A stretch of 64,000 nt of DNA. It comes from Paenibacillus sp. GSMTC-2017. GTDB taxonomy: Bacteria; Bacillota; Bacilli; Paenibacillales; Paenibacillaceae. The DNA is taken from NCBI RefSeq assembly GCF_016019935.1, contig NZ_JAECMT010000002.1, forward strand, positions 930,001 to 994,000, read 5' to 3'. The notes beneath the pieces were generated by a model. It made no database searches. It was not told where the DNA came from and saw nothing but the letters and a program-made list of their open reading frames with translations. How positions within the stretch are numbered: the stretch's first letter is position 1; each line of letters opens with the position of its first letter. A program made the position numbers and the translations under genes. This document shows positions 43,792 through 53,144 of this stretch, piece by piece.

Positions 43792-46694
43792 CCTTTCAGC
43801 CAGCCTTCACGCAAAGCAAACAAATCTTTAAGCTCATCCGTACTTAATTCTGTAATCCAGTTTTCCGATTGGCCAACAACTTGATCATTTAACGATTGTT
43901 TACTTTCGATCATTTCATCTATTTTTTCTTCAAGCGTTCCAAGTGATATAAATTTATGCACTTGAACTTGTTTCGTCTGACCGATACGGAATGCCCGATC
44001 CGTTGCCTGATTTTCTACTGCTGGATTCCACCATCTATCATAATGGAAAACATGGTTAGCAGCCGTTAAGTTTAACCCTGTACCTCCTGCTTTCAGAGAA
44101 AGTACAAATGCGCAGCAGTTTTCCTCTTCAGATTGAAACTTTGTAATCATGTCATCTCGTTTTGCTTTTGGTACTCCGCCATGCAAATAAGGTACGGGCA
44201 TTCCAAGCCCTTCCTCAAGCATACTTTGAATTTGTGTTCCCATTTCAACATATTGTGTGAAAATTAAGCAACGTTCACCTTCTGCTGCTATCTCCTCACA
44301 CATTTCAAGCAACCTTGCCATCTTATTAGAACGATCTGTACTCCAAGCCTCGTTCCCCGTTTCCTTAAGCATTAGCGCGGGATGATTACATAGCTGTTTC
44401 AACTTCGTAAGTGTTGCAAGGATTAGCCCTCTACGTTGCATTGCATCTAGTTTATCCAGCTTCTCCATCAAATCAGATACAATGTTTTCATACAATGCGC
44501 CTTGTTCAGCAGTTAGAGTCATATAACTTTTGGATTCGATTTTGTCCGGCAATGACAATTGAATAAGCGGGTCCTTCTTAACCCTTCGCAGCATGAATGG
44601 TTTCACCCATCGTTGCAATCCTTCAATTAATTCTTTGTCTCTTGTACGTTCAATAGGAACAACAATTGCTTTGCGGAATTCCGTAATCGTTCCCAAATAT
44701 CCAGGATTGATAAAATCATAAATCGACCATAGCTCCGTCAATCTGTTTTCCATTGGTGTACCCGTTAGAGCAATACGATGCCTAGCAGATAGTCGTCTAA
44801 TCGCTGTTGACTGTTTTGTATATACATTTTTTATATTTTGCGCTTCGTCTAAGCAAAGAGCATTCCAATGGATCCGTGTTAACTCTTCTTCATCTAATTG
44901 CGCTAAGGAATAGGACGTAATTACTAAATCGACCTCTTTGACTTCTTCCTCAAGCTCTTCACCTTTGAATCGTTTATTTCCATAATGGAGCATAACGCGT
45001 AAACTCGGAGCAAATCTTTTTAACTCCTTTTCCCAGTTTCCGATTACAGAAGTTGGACAAATAAGAAGTGATGGTCCACTAAAATCACTTTCTTGAACCT
45101 TCATGGACATCAAATAAGCCATAAATTGAATTGTTTTCCCAAGTCCCATATCATCTGCAAGTACACCACCAAGACCAAACTTCCTTAGAAACAAGAGCCA
45201 AGAAACACCTTGTTGCTGATAAGGTCTAAGCTCTCCAAGAAACGCTTCTGGTGGATCAACTAGCGGGATTTGTGAAATATGCTGAAGCTGTTCGAGCCAT
45301 GCATGCAAATGCTCATTAAGCTCCACTTCCGCGCGTAGCTCAGATTCAAGGTCACCACTAATGTCTAAATCCGTACCGCCGCGAAGATGCATCTCAAGTA
45401 CATCACGAAACGAAAGCCCTTTTCGCTTACCTACCCGTTTCAGCCACTGCTTTATTTGATCAACATCTTGTGGATCAAGATGTACCCACTCATCTCCGAC
45501 TCGGAATAGACGGCGATTTTCTTCTGCCATCTTCAAAAATTCGTTTTCCGATAAATTGATATCACCAAGCGCAAGCTTCCAATCGAACTGCACAATTTGG
45601 TCCAAACCAAACATTGATTGCGCAGAAGACCCCACTGACGATTTCATCTTAGCTTTTAGTCTTAGCTTCCTAGAGCGAACAACTTCCCACCATGCTGGAA
45701 GGAGTACTGGACTACCTGCCTCAAGCAACGCTATACTTCCATGCTCCAGAAAAGCCCAAGCTTCCTGCTCAGTCAATATTTTTTTAAGGGTTCCATTATT
45801 CATTTCATCTTCAAGATGTGGCAATACATTAATCCACTTCGTTACTTCCTTATCCATCTTTAATGTTAAAACTGGTTGCCAATCGGTAGGCAAAGACAAG
45901 TGTTCGTCTGTTTCAACAGCTATCCAATCCCCATCTATAACATTTTGGCCAATTGGAAACCACGCTCCACCTTCTCGGTCCTGCAATACTGGCCGTAACA
46001 GCCATCCGTTGCCATCACTCGGCTCAATCAACTGAAGTGCAGTACGAAATGGTAATGTATCCTTTTCAACACCGATAGCGATTAACCATTCCTGCTCATC
46101 GGTTCCTTTACGCCTTAGAACGCTTTCACCTGATTCCGCTCCGATAGAAGCCCAAATGGTTTGAAGTTCTTCATTCGTCACCATCATCTCTTCGACAGCC
46201 TCACTTAGCCATCTATCAATGCCAATGTCACCATTATTAACAGCTTCTTGTAATAACGTTTCCCATTGCCCGCTAATCTCGATTTCGTCGTCCGGGAAAG
46301 AGACTCTCCAACTTCGGTTCGTTTCTGTCCAATTCGTCCAATCTGGCACAAACCATCCCTTTAACAACACTTTCCTAATTAATCCTGCAAGCTGGATCAT
46401 TACAGACAACCGTTCTGTCCAGTGAATTTGCAACAACCTCACAGGTGCAGGAGAAGACAAATAATCGATTGCAACCAATGGAGACAACTTCAGAATAGAG
46501 TGGCTGCCTAAGCGTATTTCCTCTACATTCGTGCCATACCAAGAGGCTTTATGCCAAGCAAATAATAAGGAACGAAGCTTTCCTTCGGGTTGGTCCTTCC
46601 GTTCTACAGCATTAAGGAGAAGAGCTGACTTTCCATCTTCTACGCTCCAAGTGCCATCGATTGTTATTTGCCTTGTACTTGTAAGTACTCTCAT
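43788..46694 (-). CDS. SNF2-family DEAD/DEAH-box DNA translocase
   Basis: 968 residues from the ATG at 46694, which overlaps the SWIM gene stop (ATGA) and has AAAGGGAAA upstream. The N-terminal half (about 1-450) is the bacterial SNF2 helper region. The motor has motif I DDMGLGKTIQ (near 515), motif Ia LLICPTSVIGNWEKE, motif II DEAQ (in LCLDEAQNIKN), motif III LTGTPMENRL, motif IV-V IFTQY and SLKAGGTGLNLT, and motif VI DRAFRIGQTK. These proteins move on double-stranded DNA and remodel bound proteins. SWIM-SNF2 pairs are conserved in Bacillales and are thought to act in DNA repair or transcription recycling; that role is inferred. Confidence 0.9.
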   Translation of the reverse strand: MRVLTSTRQITIDGTWSVEDGKSALLLNAVERKDQPEGKLRSLLFAWHKASWYGTNVEEIRLGSHSILKLSPLVAIDYLSSPAPVRLLQIHWTERLSVMIQLAGLIRKVLLKGWFVPDWTNWTETNRSWRVSFPDDEIEISGQWETLLQEAVNNGDIGIDRWLSEAVEEMMVTNEELQTIWASIGAESGESVLRRKGTDEQEWLIAIGVEKDTLPFRTALQLIEPSDGNGWLLRPVLQDREGGAWFPIGQNVIDGDWIAVETDEHLSLPTDWQPVLTLKMDKEVTKWINVLPHLEDEMNNGTLKKILTEQEAWAFLEHGSIALLEAGSPVLLPAWWEVVRSRKLRLKAKMKSSVGSSAQSMFGLDQIVQFDWKLALGDINLSENEFLKMAEENRRLFRVGDEWVHLDPQDVDQIKQWLKRVGKRKGLSFRDVLEMHLRGGTDLDISGDLESELRAEVELNEHLHAWLEQLQHISQIPLVDPPEAFLGELRPYQQQGVSWLLFLRKFGLGGVLADDMGLGKTIQFMAYLMSMKVQESDFSGPSLLICPTSVIGNWEKELKRFAPSLRVMLHYGNKRFKGEELEEEVKEVDLVITSYSLAQLDEEELTRIHWNALCLDEAQNIKNVYTKQSTAIRRLSARHRIALTGTPMENRLTELWSIYDFINPGYLGTITEFRKAIVVPIERTRDKELIEGLQRWVKPFMLRRVKKDPLIQLSLPDKIESKSYMTLTAEQGALYENIVSDLMEKLDKLDAMQRRGLILATLTKLKQLCNHPALMLKETGNEAWSTDRSNKMARLLEMCEEIAAEGERCLIFTQYVEMGTQIQSMLEEGLGMPVPYLHGGVPKAKRDDMITKFQSEEENCCAFVLSLKAGGTGLNLTAANHVFHYDRWWNPAVENQATDRAFRIGQTKQVQVHKFISLGTLEEKIDEMIESKQSLNDQVVGQSENWITELSTDELKDLFALREGWLKG

Positions 46695-48277
46695 GTTACA
46701 ACTTTCCCTTTCCACAACTCTTCCTGCAATGCTCTTAACCGTTGATTTTTCGCTACAAGCTCGATTAGAAAACCCTCCCACTTGGCCGTTTCCTTTGAAG
46801 CTTTATATAACTTCTCTAACTTCTTTAGTTGCTTCGCAGCCATTCGGTAACCTTGTCTATTTCTTGTCCCAATGGCCGATTCAATGGATTGATGATAAAT
46901 CGGCATTAATGTATGTGGCGCCACCTTAGCTACTTCACGTAGCTCCGGCGCGTTAATATCTTCCAGCTTTACTCCAATAAAGAGTTGCAAGTCAGCCCAT
47001 TCCTCATACCGTTTTGCTTTTAACCAATGTTCAGATAGCTCGTTATAGGAGTAAGGAAGCATATCCATCATATATGTTGTCCAAATAGGTAGATCCGGCC
47101 TCGCTTCATCAGCTCTACGACAAAGTGTAATAAACGGACCAACCGTACGTGCGTTACGATTATTGTAAACCCGCTCATTCAAAAAACTCATCCACTTTTC
47201 AACCGTATCCCACTGCCCTGACTCTATACGTTTTGCAACGCATGGATAAATTAGCTTTTGAGACTTTTCGAAAGAACCGAGCACAAAGTGATGAATAGAT
47301 TGATCATCCTTCTGATCGAAGAAATACATCATACCTGCAGCATTATGGAGAAAAGAATCGTTTCTCTCCACTATATCTTGCGAGTCCAGTTCGTTTAACA
47401 ATCTGGACATCTCTTGTTCATACCAGTCTCGATTTTCTGAGAGCTTCTCACAAAAGCTTAAATATAAAAAACTCCAATCGAACAACTGTTTTTCAGTCAA
47501 TAATGCTCTCTGTTTAATATGGAAAATTAACGCATTACTCCAAGCAATTTCTCGCTCGTTCATTTCTTTTGGTTCAAGCTCTCCAATTAACGTATTGCAA
47601 TGTTCAATCCATGGCTCCGCCATTCTAAGAAAGGACATCTCATGATAATAACGACTGAAGCTATCGACCGTTAATATCGCTCGTTCAGCTTGTTCCAATA
47701 TAAAAATTATTGCGGTTGACCAATGTAACCGTTGATATGACTTCTCCCAATCCTTTGAAAGGCCTTTTAAACTAGAAAGTAGCGGTTGAAGTGCATGAAG
47801 TGAATGACGGCATTTCCTCCATGTTTCCCCGTATTCCGACTCCATCCACTCTAGCCATGTTCCAAAGGGATCCCCTTCATTAGGTGTAAATGTAGACTCG
47901 GCGTTTCCTATAACTTCCTCTTCTTTAACTAAATTTCTCGCTGGTGTTAAGCCGAGTAGTCTGAAATAGCACTGTTCTGCCCCTATTGGCCCACCCTTAT
48001 GCTCACTGCAATATTGAAAGTAAATAGCAACCATATGCTTACAAAGCCCATCATATGGGCAGGTACAACTACTATAGCGAAGGTGCTCTGCATCGATTAC
48101 TACTGCATAAAGCGTAGAGCCATTCACTACACCCGTTAACGTATTTTGGGCTGTTGCTGTGACACTTTTTACTTGACCATTTTTATAGTAACTCCATCCA
48201 TGTTTAATGATGGGGCCAGATATATATTCATTAAGTTGCTGTTCCAACACAGAATGCAGCTTCTCAAGTAGTCGCAT
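46691..48277 (-). CDS. SWIM zinc-finger protein
   Basis: About 528 residues from the ATG at 48277 (a GTG at 48292 is an alternative). The SWIM motif CxCxnCxH appears as SSCTCPYDGLCKHMVAIYF (near 70-88). The remaining ~430 residues are helical, resembling TPR-like helical scaffolds, with no recognised catalytic site. SWIM domains bind DNA or protein. The gene overlaps the SNF2 gene, the usual arrangement in Bacillales, so the two should act together. Confidence 0.85.
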   Translation of the reverse strand: MRLLEKLHSVLEQQLNEYISGPIIKHGWSYYKNGQVKSVTATAQNTLTGVVNGSTLYAVVIDAEHLRYSSCTCPYDGLCKHMVAIYFQYCSEHKGGPIGAEQCYFRLLGLTPARNLVKEEEVIGNAESTFTPNEGDPFGTWLEWMESEYGETWRKCRHSLHALQPLLSSLKGLSKDWEKSYQRLHWSTAIIFILEQAERAILTVDSFSRYYHEMSFLRMAEPWIEHCNTLIGELEPKEMNEREIAWSNALIFHIKQRALLTEKQLFDWSFLYLSFCEKLSENRDWYEQEMSRLLNELDSQDIVERNDSFLHNAAGMMYFFDQKDDQSIHHFVLGSFEKSQKLIYPCVAKRIESGQWDTVEKWMSFLNERVYNNRNARTVGPFITLCRRADEARPDLPIWTTYMMDMLPYSYNELSEHWLKAKRYEEWADLQLFIGVKLEDINAPELREVAKVAPHTLMPIYHQSIESAIGTRNRQGYRMAAKQLKKLEKLYKASKETAKWEGFLIELVAKNQRLRALQEELWKGKVVT

Positions 48278-48327
48278 GGAGAGGACCAACACCTTTCTTT
48301 CCGTTCATTTGCATTCTTATTATTATA

Positions 48328-48374
48328 ACAAAAAAACGCCATCACGACGAATGCTTTCCGCCCAGATGACGCTT
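48328..48374 (-). terminator. Terminator after the orphan sensor kinase
   Basis: On the minus strand AGCGTCATC pairs with GATGGCGTT (two wobbles), followed by T6; it lies between the kinase stop and the SWIM gene. Confidence 0.6.
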
Positions 48375-48403
48375 TGCTTAGGAAACTGTAGTAGGAAATA
48401 TGA

Positions 48404-50149
48404 TTACATTGGAATCTTTACAATAAACGATAATTTATTTGGTGCATCAACAACGACAGAAGCTTCACCTCTATATCGTTCAGCGATCGTCTTAACAATC
48501 GAAAGTCCTAAACCTTGATGTAATTGTTTCTTTGTAGAAAATCCTGCGTCGAACAACGGTTTTTGTGATTTTTCCAATGCATTTTCACAAGTATTAGAAA
48601 TCATTAATTCGAGCAAATGTTCTGACTGAGTACCAATTAACGTCACTTCACGTTTACTATCCTCATATTTCAACACTTCGTCAAAAGCATTATCGATTAG
48701 ATTGCCGAGAATGCGATTTATGTCTAACGTCTTTGCCCCCATTCCTATTACATTTAAACCATGGAAGTAACATTGGAAGTTAATTCTATAACTTTCTGCT
48801 TGTGAAATCTTTGATCGTATTAAGGCTGCTATCGCTGGATTACCTATGCTTATTATATCGTTCATTTGATGAATATCACCGATAAGCTCTTTTGTGTATG
48901 CGACTAATTCGTTATATTTATTCAATTCAGCGAGCGAGTGGATCGTTTGTACGTGATTGATAAAGTCATGTCGCTGTGCGCGAATAGAATTGAACATACT
49001 ATTTATTTCTTCGGTGTACGTTTCTTGAGCAACACGAACTGCTTTATCCCTTGAATGTTTATAATAACGCATTGCTACAATTGCGATGATTAAGCTTGCA
49101 GCTGTTAATATTAAGATCATTAGTCCTAAGTTAAGAAACTGTTTATCCAGCTTTTCTTGTATGATACCATGATCGGATACAATGGAAAGTACGTAACTTT
49201 TTAACTCTTCGCCGTTTTCGTCGGTTATACTAAATCCTTTACCTTCGACGGAAACTGGAATAAACATCTTGTATATATGACGATCGCCTATCCATTCGTT
49301 AATCGTTTGTACTTCTTGTGTTCGGTAAGCTTCTCGAACAGAATGTACATCGTGATCTGACTTTATCGTATAGCTACCAAACAATTGTGGCCGCTGTACA
49401 AAATATTCTTTTGCATTGCCGTAAATTTGATCACTTTTAGCACCATTAGGAAAAGTACGCGGATTCATAACTGTAATCTCAAGCAATGACTCATTATTTA
49501 TGGTTAAATCATGGATGAGTCGATCCACTCCAGTTATTCGGTTATATTCCTCTTGAATTTTGTTAGAAACGAATGGATCAATGATGTAATTCGTTGTTCC
49601 ATCAAAATAATATCCCCATTTATAAATTTTTTTCGTGTTTGTTGCTGACACTTCAAATGGACCGCTCCAAAAATTAGTCATTTCCTGACCTAACCACTTC
49701 TGTGAAGGCTCCTTCTGATCAAAAAGTTGATTAAACCTACTATGCCAAGGTATCCATTCTTTCGTACTTTTGTTTAATTGACTTTCTTTTGATGAACGAT
49801 ACAAAATAATATCATCACTAGTTCGTTTCAATAAACTAATATGATCAATTTCTAGTTTCGCACTAAGTTCTTTCAGTTGTTCGTTCGTAACTTTCTCTAC
49901 ATCGGGATCTAACGCATACTGAGCTGCAATTGCGGCTGTACGAAGTTCTTTCGCAATCTGTTTCTCAAATTGCTCCGCCCCCATTCGCGATTGCTCCACG
50001 GATAATTCAATTTGTTTACCTAATGTGAGCATTTCTTGTTCAAGATCATCTTCTAATGTTTGTTTAGTTAAATAGTAATAAGCTGTGTTATTTATAAGAA
50101 TCAGCACAATTACTACGCTGATTGCCATTAGCCACATATTGCGCTGCAT
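48404..50149 (-). CDS. Orphan sensor histidine kinase, Spo0B/CitA-like core
   Basis: 581 residues. Membrane segments at about 7-27 and 342-364 enclose a sensor of about 310 residues. The kinase core has the Spo0B-type histidine box RAQRHDFINHVQTIHSL (near 392-408) followed by an HATPase domain (RILGNLIDNAFDEV, then FDAGFSTKKQLHQGLGLSI). This resembles CitA/DcuS/NatK-type kinases. No response regulator lies beside it; the upstream neighbour is a TPR membrane protein 24 bases away. The ligand is unknown. Confidence 0.82.
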   Translation of the reverse strand: MQRNMWLMAISVVIVLILINNTAYYYLTKQTLEDDLEQEMLTLGKQIELSVEQSRMGAEQFEKQIAKELRTAAIAAQYALDPDVEKVTNEQLKELSAKLEIDHISLLKRTSDDIILYRSSKESQLNKSTKEWIPWHSRFNQLFDQKEPSQKWLGQEMTNFWSGPFEVSATNTKKIYKWGYYFDGTTNYIIDPFVSNKIQEEYNRITGVDRLIHDLTINNESLLEITVMNPRTFPNGAKSDQIYGNAKEYFVQRPQLFGSYTIKSDHDVHSVREAYRTQEVQTINEWIGDRHIYKMFIPVSVEGKGFSITDENGEELKSYVLSIVSDHGIIQEKLDKQFLNLGLMILILTAASLIIAIVAMRYYKHSRDKAVRVAQETYTEEINSMFNSIRAQRHDFINHVQTIHSLAELNKYNELVAYTKELIGDIHQMNDIISIGNPAIAALIRSKISQAESYRINFQCYFHGLNVIGMGAKTLDINRILGNLIDNAFDEVLKYEDSKREVTLIGTQSEHLLELMISNTCENALEKSQKPLFDAGFSTKKQLHQGLGLSIVKTIAERYRGEASVVVDAPNKLSFIVKIPM

Positions 50150-50173
50150 TAGTTACATTTTGCTCCTTTATAT

Positions 50174-50842
50174 TCATTTTTTAAAAAGCAATCGAACCGC
50201 CCATTTCCGCTCAACCCGCTTCCTATATTTAGGCAACGATTTGTAAACACGTAGCCCCTCCTCTGCAGCTTGCTTCGCATCATCAATTCGCCCTAGCCCT
50301 TTGTAAATTGTCGCAAGACGATCGTAGCCCTCACAAGAAGATGAATGAATTTCCTGGAATGCATTCAAATAGTATAAAGCTTTATCTGAATTATCCTTCA
50401 CATGAATCGTCGCTAGACGTAAATACGGAGCGCCAAATTTAACTCTTTCATTCAACTTAAGCGCCTCTAGTATACATGTTTCACCTTCATCTACAGAATT
50501 CGTTTGTAAGTAACACGTGCCTAAATCATCCCAATACTCAGCAGATTCTACTAACACTCTTTTTAACGGTTCGAGTATTTGAAGTGCTTCCTTATATCGT
50601 TTCCCCGCAATAAGCTGACGAGCTAATTCTTGTTTTGCTGATACATCATTTGGTGACACTTGGATTTGGTTTTTTAACTTTCGTATATGGGACCTGCGCT
50701 TGATCGGTTTTAATAGACTAGGAGATAGTCCGACAAACCTGCGATCAATGAGATATAAAATAACAAGCAATACAATCATCGCGATAAACGGATTACCAAG
50801 AAGCCAACTTAGCCATAAAAAGATAAACGTAAATTGAAACAT
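50174..50842 (-). CDS. Membrane-anchored TPR protein
   Basis: 222 residues. A hydrophobic N-terminus (about 1-36, one or two membrane segments) is followed by a basic linker and four to five TPR-like helix pairs (residues 60-205; e.g. AKQELARQLIAGKRYKEALQ in part, YWDDLGTCYLQTN, YDRLATIYKGLGRIDDA). TPRs mediate protein-protein contacts. It shares a transcript with the orphan kinase and could be its scaffold or adaptor, which is inference. Confidence 0.75.
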   Translation of the reverse strand: MFQFTFIFLWLSWLLGNPFIAMIVLLVILYLIDRRFVGLSPSLLKPIKRRSHIRKLKNQIQVSPNDVSAKQELARQLIAGKRYKEALQILEPLKRVLVESAEYWDDLGTCYLQTNSVDEGETCILEALKLNERVKFGAPYLRLATIHVKDNSDKALYYLNAFQEIHSSSCEGYDRLATIYKGLGRIDDAKQAAEEGLRVYKSLPKYRKRVERKWAVRLLFKK

Positions 50843-50953
50843 AACTTCCTCCGTATCACCTATAATTTAGCAAATATTCAATAGTCCAATCATATCATAA
50901 TGCACGTCGATATTTTGGAAATGATATAAATTTTCTCTATTTAATTCGCATAA

Positions 50954-51148
50954 AAACCGAAAGATTTATATGAAGCAATTAATAGCTGCGATTTCCCAGA
51001 GTGGAAGTTACAGGTGCAATGGATGAGTGATGATGTGCATACTAAGCCAGTATATAATGCCAAACTAACTCGCAAAATAATTATAGCCAAGCAGGTGATA
51101 CATACTGAGAATTGGAGCAGTGGGAGGAAGAGCTCATTAACAATCTAG
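50954..51148 (+). pseudogene. Relic of a catalase gene (C-terminal region)
   Basis: A 64-residue open stretch without a start codon reads DLYEAINSCDFPEWKLQVQ then WMSDDVHTKPVYNAKLTRKI. Monofunctional catalases carry DLY.AI..GDFPEWKL.VQ.MSDD.HP...F.PLD.TK.W at this place. The rest of the gene is missing on both sides. A plus-strand hairpin terminator follows at 51217. The remaining parts of 50843-51305 hold no gene that I can see. Confidence 0.55.
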
Positions 51149-51216
51149 TAGATGCGTGAGCCACTTGCACCCCTTTTATTCAAGAATGGATGATCCATCA
51201 GTTGACCCATTTGTAG

Positions 51217-51272
51217 AGGGTCTATTCCATCGTCTCATCTCAATGATGAACGTACCTAAATAGACCCTTTTT
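51217..51272 (+). terminator. Terminator-like hairpin on the plus strand
   Basis: AGGGTCTATT pairs with AATAGACCCT (10 bp) and is followed by T4-5. There is no intact plus-strand gene before it, only the catalase relic, so it may be that gene's old terminator. It may also end the minus-strand YesMN operon, since the opposite flank is less T-rich but structured. Confidence 0.5.
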
Positions 51273-51305
51273 CCAGTTGTGGACGTTAGCAATATACACC
51301 ATAAA

Positions 51306-53132
51306 TTATTCGCCTATTACTTCATCCAAATAAAATAACTTTCTCATTTTTGCCGGAATACGAATATCAACTGAAGTCCCTATTCCAACGCGACTAAATA
51401 TGGATACACCATATTCCGGTCCATATTGCAATTGAACACGTTGATGAATGTTACGAATGCCAAAGCCAGTCTCGCTATCTTTGGAAGCATCCATTATTTC
51501 TTGTATACGTTCCTGTCGCACACCAAGACCATCATCAATAATTCTATACAAAATAGTATCCTTTTCTTTCCGCGCGACTATTCGAATATGAATGCGATCA
51601 CCACTCCAAGCATGCTTGAGCGCATTTTCAATAAAAGGCTGTACAATTAATTTAATCGTTTCATATTTCCATATATCTGCATCGATATCAAAAGTTACTT
51701 CTAGTCGATGTCCATACTTTACTTTCTGTATTTCCAAATAAGCATTAGATTGCTCAATTTCAGAATGTACAGGAATTAGCGTTCTGCCCGAATTTAACGT
51801 TAAACGATAAAACTTAGCAAGCTCAACAACCATCTTCTGCAACTTCTCATTTTCCCCAAATTTAGCTAAACGATTAATTGAATTTAAAGTGTTGTACAAA
51901 AAGTGCGGATTTATTTGTGTTTGGAGCATTTCGAGCTCTGCTTCTTTTTTCTGTAATTGGGTCAAATATACTTCTTTAATTAATGCTTCAATATCTTCAC
52001 CCATTCCGTTAAGCGCAGTAGCAATTTGTGAAAATTCATCTTTTCCTCGGTAAGAAATACGTTTATGCAGGTCACCATCTCTGAATGCGTTCAGAACTGA
52101 TACAAACTTTGTTATTCTTTTTGAGAAATAACGTGAAAAAATTATACCTGCGAAAGTAAATATAATAAAACAAAGTACACAAACAATTAATATAAAAACA
52201 CGTACCTTTTCTGCTTCTTTTTCGATAATCGTTAGTGGTACATGTGCAACTATTGTCCAATTTTGTTGATGCATTTTTTCTTCAATTGTTGAATATTTTA
52301 CATTTGGATTTAGTTCATCAGCCTCAACCATATGTTCGGTGGAGGGCAACGTGACATTTAATCCATCTAATGGTAGTCCGGACGCGTAAATTAGCTCACC
52401 ATTACTATTTTTTACTAACAACTGGCTTCCAGCACCGAGCTTCTCGTAATTAACACTTTCAAATAGTTCTGATATCTTTACACTGAAGCGCATAATACCA
52501 ACCTCTTTAACATTAATGAGGTCAGTTGTATCAACAATCCGACGAATCATCGAAATACGATCTTCTTCAGCATCCTCTTCTACTTGATCCCAAACCATCG
52601 TTTTATCGTACTCTTCTTTAGGCAACATCATATACCAATATTTTTTTTTAATCTTTTTTAATTGGTAAATATCGTAAGTCTGTTCATTGCCAGAAGTATT
52701 TTCTTCTGCTGAACGCGTACGATATTGTTCACTAATCGTCTCATTTTGAGTATAGACGGATAATCTCAGGTTTAGTCCAATTGATTTTGAGGCACTGTCT
52801 AACTTTGTCCTAATATATTCAAAGCGCTCAAAGCCCTCCCCTGTTGCTCCGAGCGATTGTTTCAACCGGTATACAAAGTCTAAATCATCATACATTGTTG
52901 CAGATATGCGAACGAGGTCATCTGTTTTATAAGCCACATTGTCTGTAATTTGCAGTAGTGTTCCTTTGATGTTCGTTTCTGTTTGTTTCCGCATAGATGA
53001 TTCGTACATAGAATTTGTTACATAGCCATTCACTGAGACAAGAATGATGATAAATACCAGATAAGACAACATAAGCTTATAACCAATGGGTAAATATCCG
53101 GTGTTTTTCCTGAACTCACGGAATGTTTTCAT
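51306..53132 (-). CDS. YesM-type sensor histidine kinase
   Basis: 608 residues. Membrane segments at about 18-38 and 303-327 flank a Cache-like sensor. HAMP (about 328-380) precedes the His_kinase domain with the histidine in QINPHFLYNTLNSI (near 408) and an HATPase domain (VQPFIENALKHAW, DDGLGV, TGFGIRNIHQRV). It is the last gene of the six-gene sugar transport operon and follows its YesN regulator by 12 bases. The ligand is probably the sugar carried by the adjacent ABC system. Confidence 0.88.
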   Translation of the reverse strand: MKTFREFRKNTGYLPIGYKLMLSYLVFIIILVSVNGYVTNSMYESSMRKQTETNIKGTLLQITDNVAYKTDDLVRISATMYDDLDFVYRLKQSLGATGEGFERFEYIRTKLDSASKSIGLNLRLSVYTQNETISEQYRTRSAEENTSGNEQTYDIYQLKKIKKKYWYMMLPKEEYDKTMVWDQVEEDAEEDRISMIRRIVDTTDLINVKEVGIMRFSVKISELFESVNYEKLGAGSQLLVKNSNGELIYASGLPLDGLNVTLPSTEHMVEADELNPNVKYSTIEEKMHQQNWTIVAHVPLTIIEKEAEKVRVFILIVCVLCFIIFTFAGIIFSRYFSKRITKFVSVLNAFRDGDLHKRISYRGKDEFSQIATALNGMGEDIEALIKEVYLTQLQKKEAELEMLQTQINPHFLYNTLNSINRLAKFGENEKLQKMVVELAKFYRLTLNSGRTLIPVHSEIEQSNAYLEIQKVKYGHRLEVTFDIDADIWKYETIKLIVQPFIENALKHAWSGDRIHIRIVARKEKDTILYRIIDDGLGVRQERIQEIMDASKDSETGFGIRNIHQRVQLQYGPEYGVSIFSRVGIGTSVDIRIPAKMRKLFYLDEVIGE

Positions 53133-53144
53133 CTTTTCACCCCA

